Shown piece by piece: positions 8,401-9,962 of a stretch of DNA of 9,962 nucleotides. A program made the position numbers and the translations under genes. Numbering within the stretch: the stretch's first letter is position 1; every line of letters begins with the position of its first letter. Location of the stretch: NCBI GenBank assembly GCA_018400545.1, contig JAGYLT010000069.1, positions 1 to 9,962 on the forward strand. Direction: 5' to 3'. Below the pieces are notes generated by a model. The model did not search any database. It was not told the DNA's origin and saw nothing but the letters and a program-made list of their open reading frames with translations. The stretch comes from Bacteroidales bacterium (GTDB lineage Bacteria; Bacteroidota; Bacteroidia; Bacteroidales; 4484-276).

Positions 8401-8908
8401 GCTGGGCCGGCTCAAGGAACACTATTATGAAATTAAAGCCGGTATTGGTTTGTATAAATCACCCGACCTCTACGGTGCATTTCCAACCGATGCCTATTCG
8501 CATACTCCGGCCAACGCCGGCGTTAAGCAGCCCGGGCTTACAGGTCAGGTTAAAGAAGACGTCATTTCACGTCTCGGAGAGTTGGGGCTCAGGGTGTCAC
8601 AAGGGAACATCGTGTTTGAACCTGCTCTGATCAATACCGAAGAAATTCTGAAAACCAGCCAAAGCTTCGAATATTACGCCATCGCCGGAACCCTGAAACA
8701 AATCGCGCTTGAAAAAGGGCAATTGGGTTTTACATTTTGTATGGTTCCATTTTTAATTCATAAAAGCTCCAGGGATATGGTCACGGTATATTATTCGGAT
8801 GGAAGTACCGAAGAAATATCAGGCACATCACTTAATCACCGGATCAGCAGCCTGATTTTTAGCAGAAACGGAGAAGTAGAAAAAGTAGAAATTCAATCAA
8901 AATTGTAA
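5417..8908 (+). CDS. GH94-like inverting phosphorylase, probable beta-1,3-oligoglucan phosphorylase (GH149, or GH161)
   Basis: This very large protein (1163 residues from GTG 5417; 1153 from ATG 5447) has no signal peptide or membrane helix and should be cytoplasmic. Its length and layout fit the disaccharide/oligoglucan phosphorylase superfamily: an N-terminal beta-sandwich (about 1-370), a linker helix, an alpha/alpha barrel (about 450-1050) and a small C-terminal beta domain. Motifs in the barrel are GNWRDIFQNWE (479-489), DPWAYIGYWGDHQ, QRPEWNDANNAL (Asp666 as candidate general acid, comparable with the WND motif of GH94 enzymes) and GYEGLGSIYWHM (960-971). Known GH149 and GH161 enzymes are similarly large and convert beta-1,3-glucan plus phosphate to glucose 1-phosphate; GH149 genes occur in Gram-negative bacteria near GH16 and GH17, as here. 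GTG 5417 overlaps the upstream TAG by one base, suggesting translational coupling; ATG 5447 is an equally reasonable start. Function rests on family resemblance and context. Confidence 0.75.
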   Translation: MKTDIEPEQLMKKQAIFLGKNQINEVHTEVTGQFVEIEGEKYYQIGNYHQMPDFFISIVSDSDHWMFISSNGSLSAGRKDRDNALFPYFTVDKIHDYKGKTGSHSWFLVEQKNGRALWEPFMEDSLKFYHVSRNIYKSIYGNKIIFEEVNHDLGLCFRYGWYNSEKYGFVKKSSVVNLGDKPVKLEVLDGIQNILPHGVGYVFENEYSNLADAYKKNERVEGSSLGLYMLSAIPVDRAEPSEALFATAVWSAGLDQDYEILLSEEQVEYFKKGESVESEYHIRARRGAYFINTSLVLKANEQKDWFTIAEINQSSTQVANLNHKIGKEKNLKALINTDIDKGTINLKRMVSQADGFQVTNTEICFARHYTNTLFNIMRGGVFVDNYQIDKSDFRLYIWQINRLITKEYQAWLDNLPEKISYAGLLEKSTQTGDADLQRIASEYLPLTFSRRHGDPSRPWNQFSIETKNDDGSVKFNYEGNWRDIFQNWEALSYAFPEFTEGIISKFVNSSTIDGYNPYRIMRNGIDWEVPEPGDPWAYIGYWGDHQIIYLQKLLEVSDQFHPGNLDRLLTSDNFTYANVPYRIKPYAEIIKNPKDTVVFDYALNDRINTEASHLGADARLLKSKQGDQIYKVNLTEKILVTLLSKLSNFIPEAGIWMNTQRPEWNDANNALVGNGTSMVTLYYLRRFLKFWDNKLSSVSVNSIDVSEEVALLFDAIHRIFKDNTTLLNNSFSDSERLQFAEHLGQAHSKFRNEVYAYSFSGEKRALHVKNLVAFIRVSLKYIDHTIRANKRKDSLYHAYNLISIKPTGISIRYLYEMLEGQVAVLSAGLLSVPESLEVLDALKKSEMFREDQYSYMLYPDRILPDFMEKNWIPEEKVESSALLKKLVQDGETSIIQKDALGEYHFNGTFRNADVLKEALDNLRVGSYSHLIEEEKEHLLEIYEEVFDHQSFTGRSGTFYGYEGLGSIYWHMVSKLLLATQECFFKAVDEGAGKKVLGRLKEHYYEIKAGIGLYKSPDLYGAFPTDAYSHTPANAGVKQPGLTGQVKEDVISRLGELGLRVSQGNIVFEPALINTEEILKTSQSFEYYAIAGTLKQIALEKGQLGFTFCMVPFLIHKSSRDMVTVYYSDGSTEEISGTSLNHRISSLIFSRNGEVEKVEIQSKL

Positions 8909-8912
8909 AATC

Positions 8913-9797
8913 GTGTCAGTAAATAAAAATAAAGTTCACGCCTTAACAGGCATCGAAGCCGGCAATAAGACTTACGAAGAATTGTTAGACCTCTTTCATG
9001 AAGTATTAAAAAGGAAGATACACGGCTTGTGCTTCAGCCCTTACCTTGAGGGGCAGCAGCCCGGATCGCAGCTATCCGAAGAGCAGGTTCGCAAACGAAT
9101 CGAAATTATTAAACCCTACACAAAATGGGTCCGTTCGTTTTCATGTACCGACGGCAATGAGCTTATACCGCGTATCGCAAAGGAAAATGGCCTGAAAACT
9201 TTGGTCGGTGCCTGGATTGGAAAAGATGAAAAGATTAATGAAAAGGAAATCGAAAACCTGGTTCGCCTCTCCAAAGAAGGAGTAGTGGATATTGCTGCGG
9301 TAGGCAACGAGGTGATGTACCGTGGCGACCGCACCGAAGCAGAACTGCTCAACTACCTTGATTTTGTAAAACAGCAAATTCCTGAGGTTTCGGTAGGGTA
9401 CGTGGATGCATATTACGAATTTGAAGCACGGCCAAAAATTACTGAAGCCTGCGATGTAATCCTCTCCAATTGCTATCCATTCTGGGAAGGCTGTATGCTG
9501 GACTATTCACTGGTTTACATGAAGGATATGTACCGAAGGGCGGTAAGCGCAGCCAATGGCAAAAAAGTAATTATCACCGAAACGGGTTGGCCCAACAAAG
9601 GCAACAAGTTTTATGGTGCCGTGCCTTCTGATAAAAACGCACTCGTCTATTTTATCAACAGCATGCTATGGTCATTGGAAGATGATATTGAAATGTTTTA
9701 TTTTTCATCGTTTGATGAAACCTGGAAAATTGAAGCCGAAGGAGATTTGGGAGCATTTTGGGGTATTTGGGATAAAAACGAAAAATTGAAGTACTAA
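8913..9797 (+). CDS. GH17 family beta-1,3-glucanase or glucanosyltransferase, apparently cytoplasmic
   Basis: The 294-residue protein is essentially one GH17 TIM barrel. Visible landmarks are HGLCFSPYLEGQQPG (37-51), matching the GH17 opening, WVRSFSCTDG (72-81), AVGNEVMYRG with acid/base Glu133, VIITETGWPNKG with nucleophile Glu223, and FYFSSFDETWK (262-272) on the last strand. GH17 enzymes retain configuration and cleave or transfer beta-1,3-glucan chains. The N-terminus (MSVNKNKVHALTG) has no signal peptide or lipobox. GTG 8913 is the only sensible start: a TAG in this frame lies at 8886-8888 and the next in-frame ATG falls inside the domain after the catalytic GNE. The gene begins 4 bases after the phosphorylase stop, so both are probably co-translated and work together in the cytoplasm, for example shortening imported oligosaccharides for phosphorolysis. 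Whether it hydrolyses or transglycosylates cannot be read from the sequence. Confidence 0.88.
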   Translation: MSVNKNKVHALTGIEAGNKTYEELLDLFHEVLKRKIHGLCFSPYLEGQQPGSQLSEEQVRKRIEIIKPYTKWVRSFSCTDGNELIPRIAKENGLKTLVGAWIGKDEKINEKEIENLVRLSKEGVVDIAAVGNEVMYRGDRTEAELLNYLDFVKQQIPEVSVGYVDAYYEFEARPKITEACDVILSNCYPFWEGCMLDYSLVYMKDMYRRAVSAANGKKVIITETGWPNKGNKFYGAVPSDKNALVYFINSMLWSLEDDIEMFYFSSFDETWKIEAEGDLGAFWGIWDKNEKLKY

Positions 9798-9813
9798 CCA
9801 TATCAGCAAAATC

Positions 9814-9962
9814 ATGGCACTAAAATCAATTATAAAAGGCATTCTGATCATGATGGCTGTTTCAGCTTTCAGCACCATTATCGGGTGCCGGTCGAATAAC
9901 TCAAGTAATGATTCTATGGATAAATCATCAGAAAAAAACACCGAAAGTTTACAGGACGAAGC
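9814..9962 (+). CDS. N-terminal part of a lipoprotein, 3' end outside window
   Basis: ATG 9814 lies 16 bases after the GH17 stop and opens a frame that runs off the end of the window (49 complete codons). Residues 4-24 form a signal with a Lys-containing n-region and hydrophobic core ending TIIGC, a lipobox with Cys25. It is followed by a low-complexity polar linker rich in Ser, Asn, Asp and Glu (RSNNSSNDSMDKSSEKNTES). Such a linker commonly tethers an extracytoplasmic enzyme or binding domain. No catalytic domain is reached, so no function can be assigned; in this setting a further glucanase or beta-glucosidase lipoprotein (for example GH3, GH16 or GH30) would be unsurprising, which is inference only. 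Its spacing suggests it belongs to the same operon. Confidence 0.75.
   Translation, partial: MALKSIIKGILIMMAVSAFSTIIGCRSNNSSNDSMDKSSEKNTESLQDE

Overview
The window looks like part of a beta-1,3-glucan (laminarin-type) utilisation locus from a Bacteroidota bacterium. The evidence is: lipoproteins with lipobox cysteines followed by short or acidic tails, PKD-type modules on a secreted GH16, starts without Shine-Dalgarno sequences, an end of a SusE/SGBP-like protein at the left edge, and tight co-directional packing of carbohydrate genes. Everything supported lies on the + strand. No RNA genes, insertion sequences or CRISPR arrays were seen.

Layout: (1) 2-511, the C-terminal part of a probable surface glycan-binding protein. 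(2) 512-669, a gap holding a nested inverted repeat (538-637). (3) 670-2010, an intact surface GH16 laminarinase lipoprotein with two PKD-type modules. (4) 2031-2294, a decayed second GH16 lipoprotein gene that keeps its beginning and its last residues but has lost the middle and carries stops. (5) 2295-2528, a gap with a hairpin and an array of about eleven 7-8 bp units ending in TAAC. (6) 2529-9797, a tightly packed run: sugar-porter MFS permease, a clan GH-A lipoprotein, a large GH94-like protein (best guess a GH149/GH161 beta-1,3-glucan phosphorylase) and a GH17 protein without a signal peptide. (7) 9814 to the end, the start of another lipoprotein.

How the genes probably work together (inference): surface proteins bind and cut beta-1,3-glucan, and the GH-A and last lipoprotein may trim fragments at the membrane. 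The MFS permease brings glucose or short oligosaccharides across the inner membrane. In the cytoplasm the phosphorylase would release glucose 1-phosphate, with the cytoplasmic GH17 shortening or remodelling the oligosaccharides. This phosphorolytic cytoplasmic branch, next to the standard hydrolytic outer branch, is the most interesting part of the window. The degenerate GH16 shows that the enzyme set has recently been reshaped.
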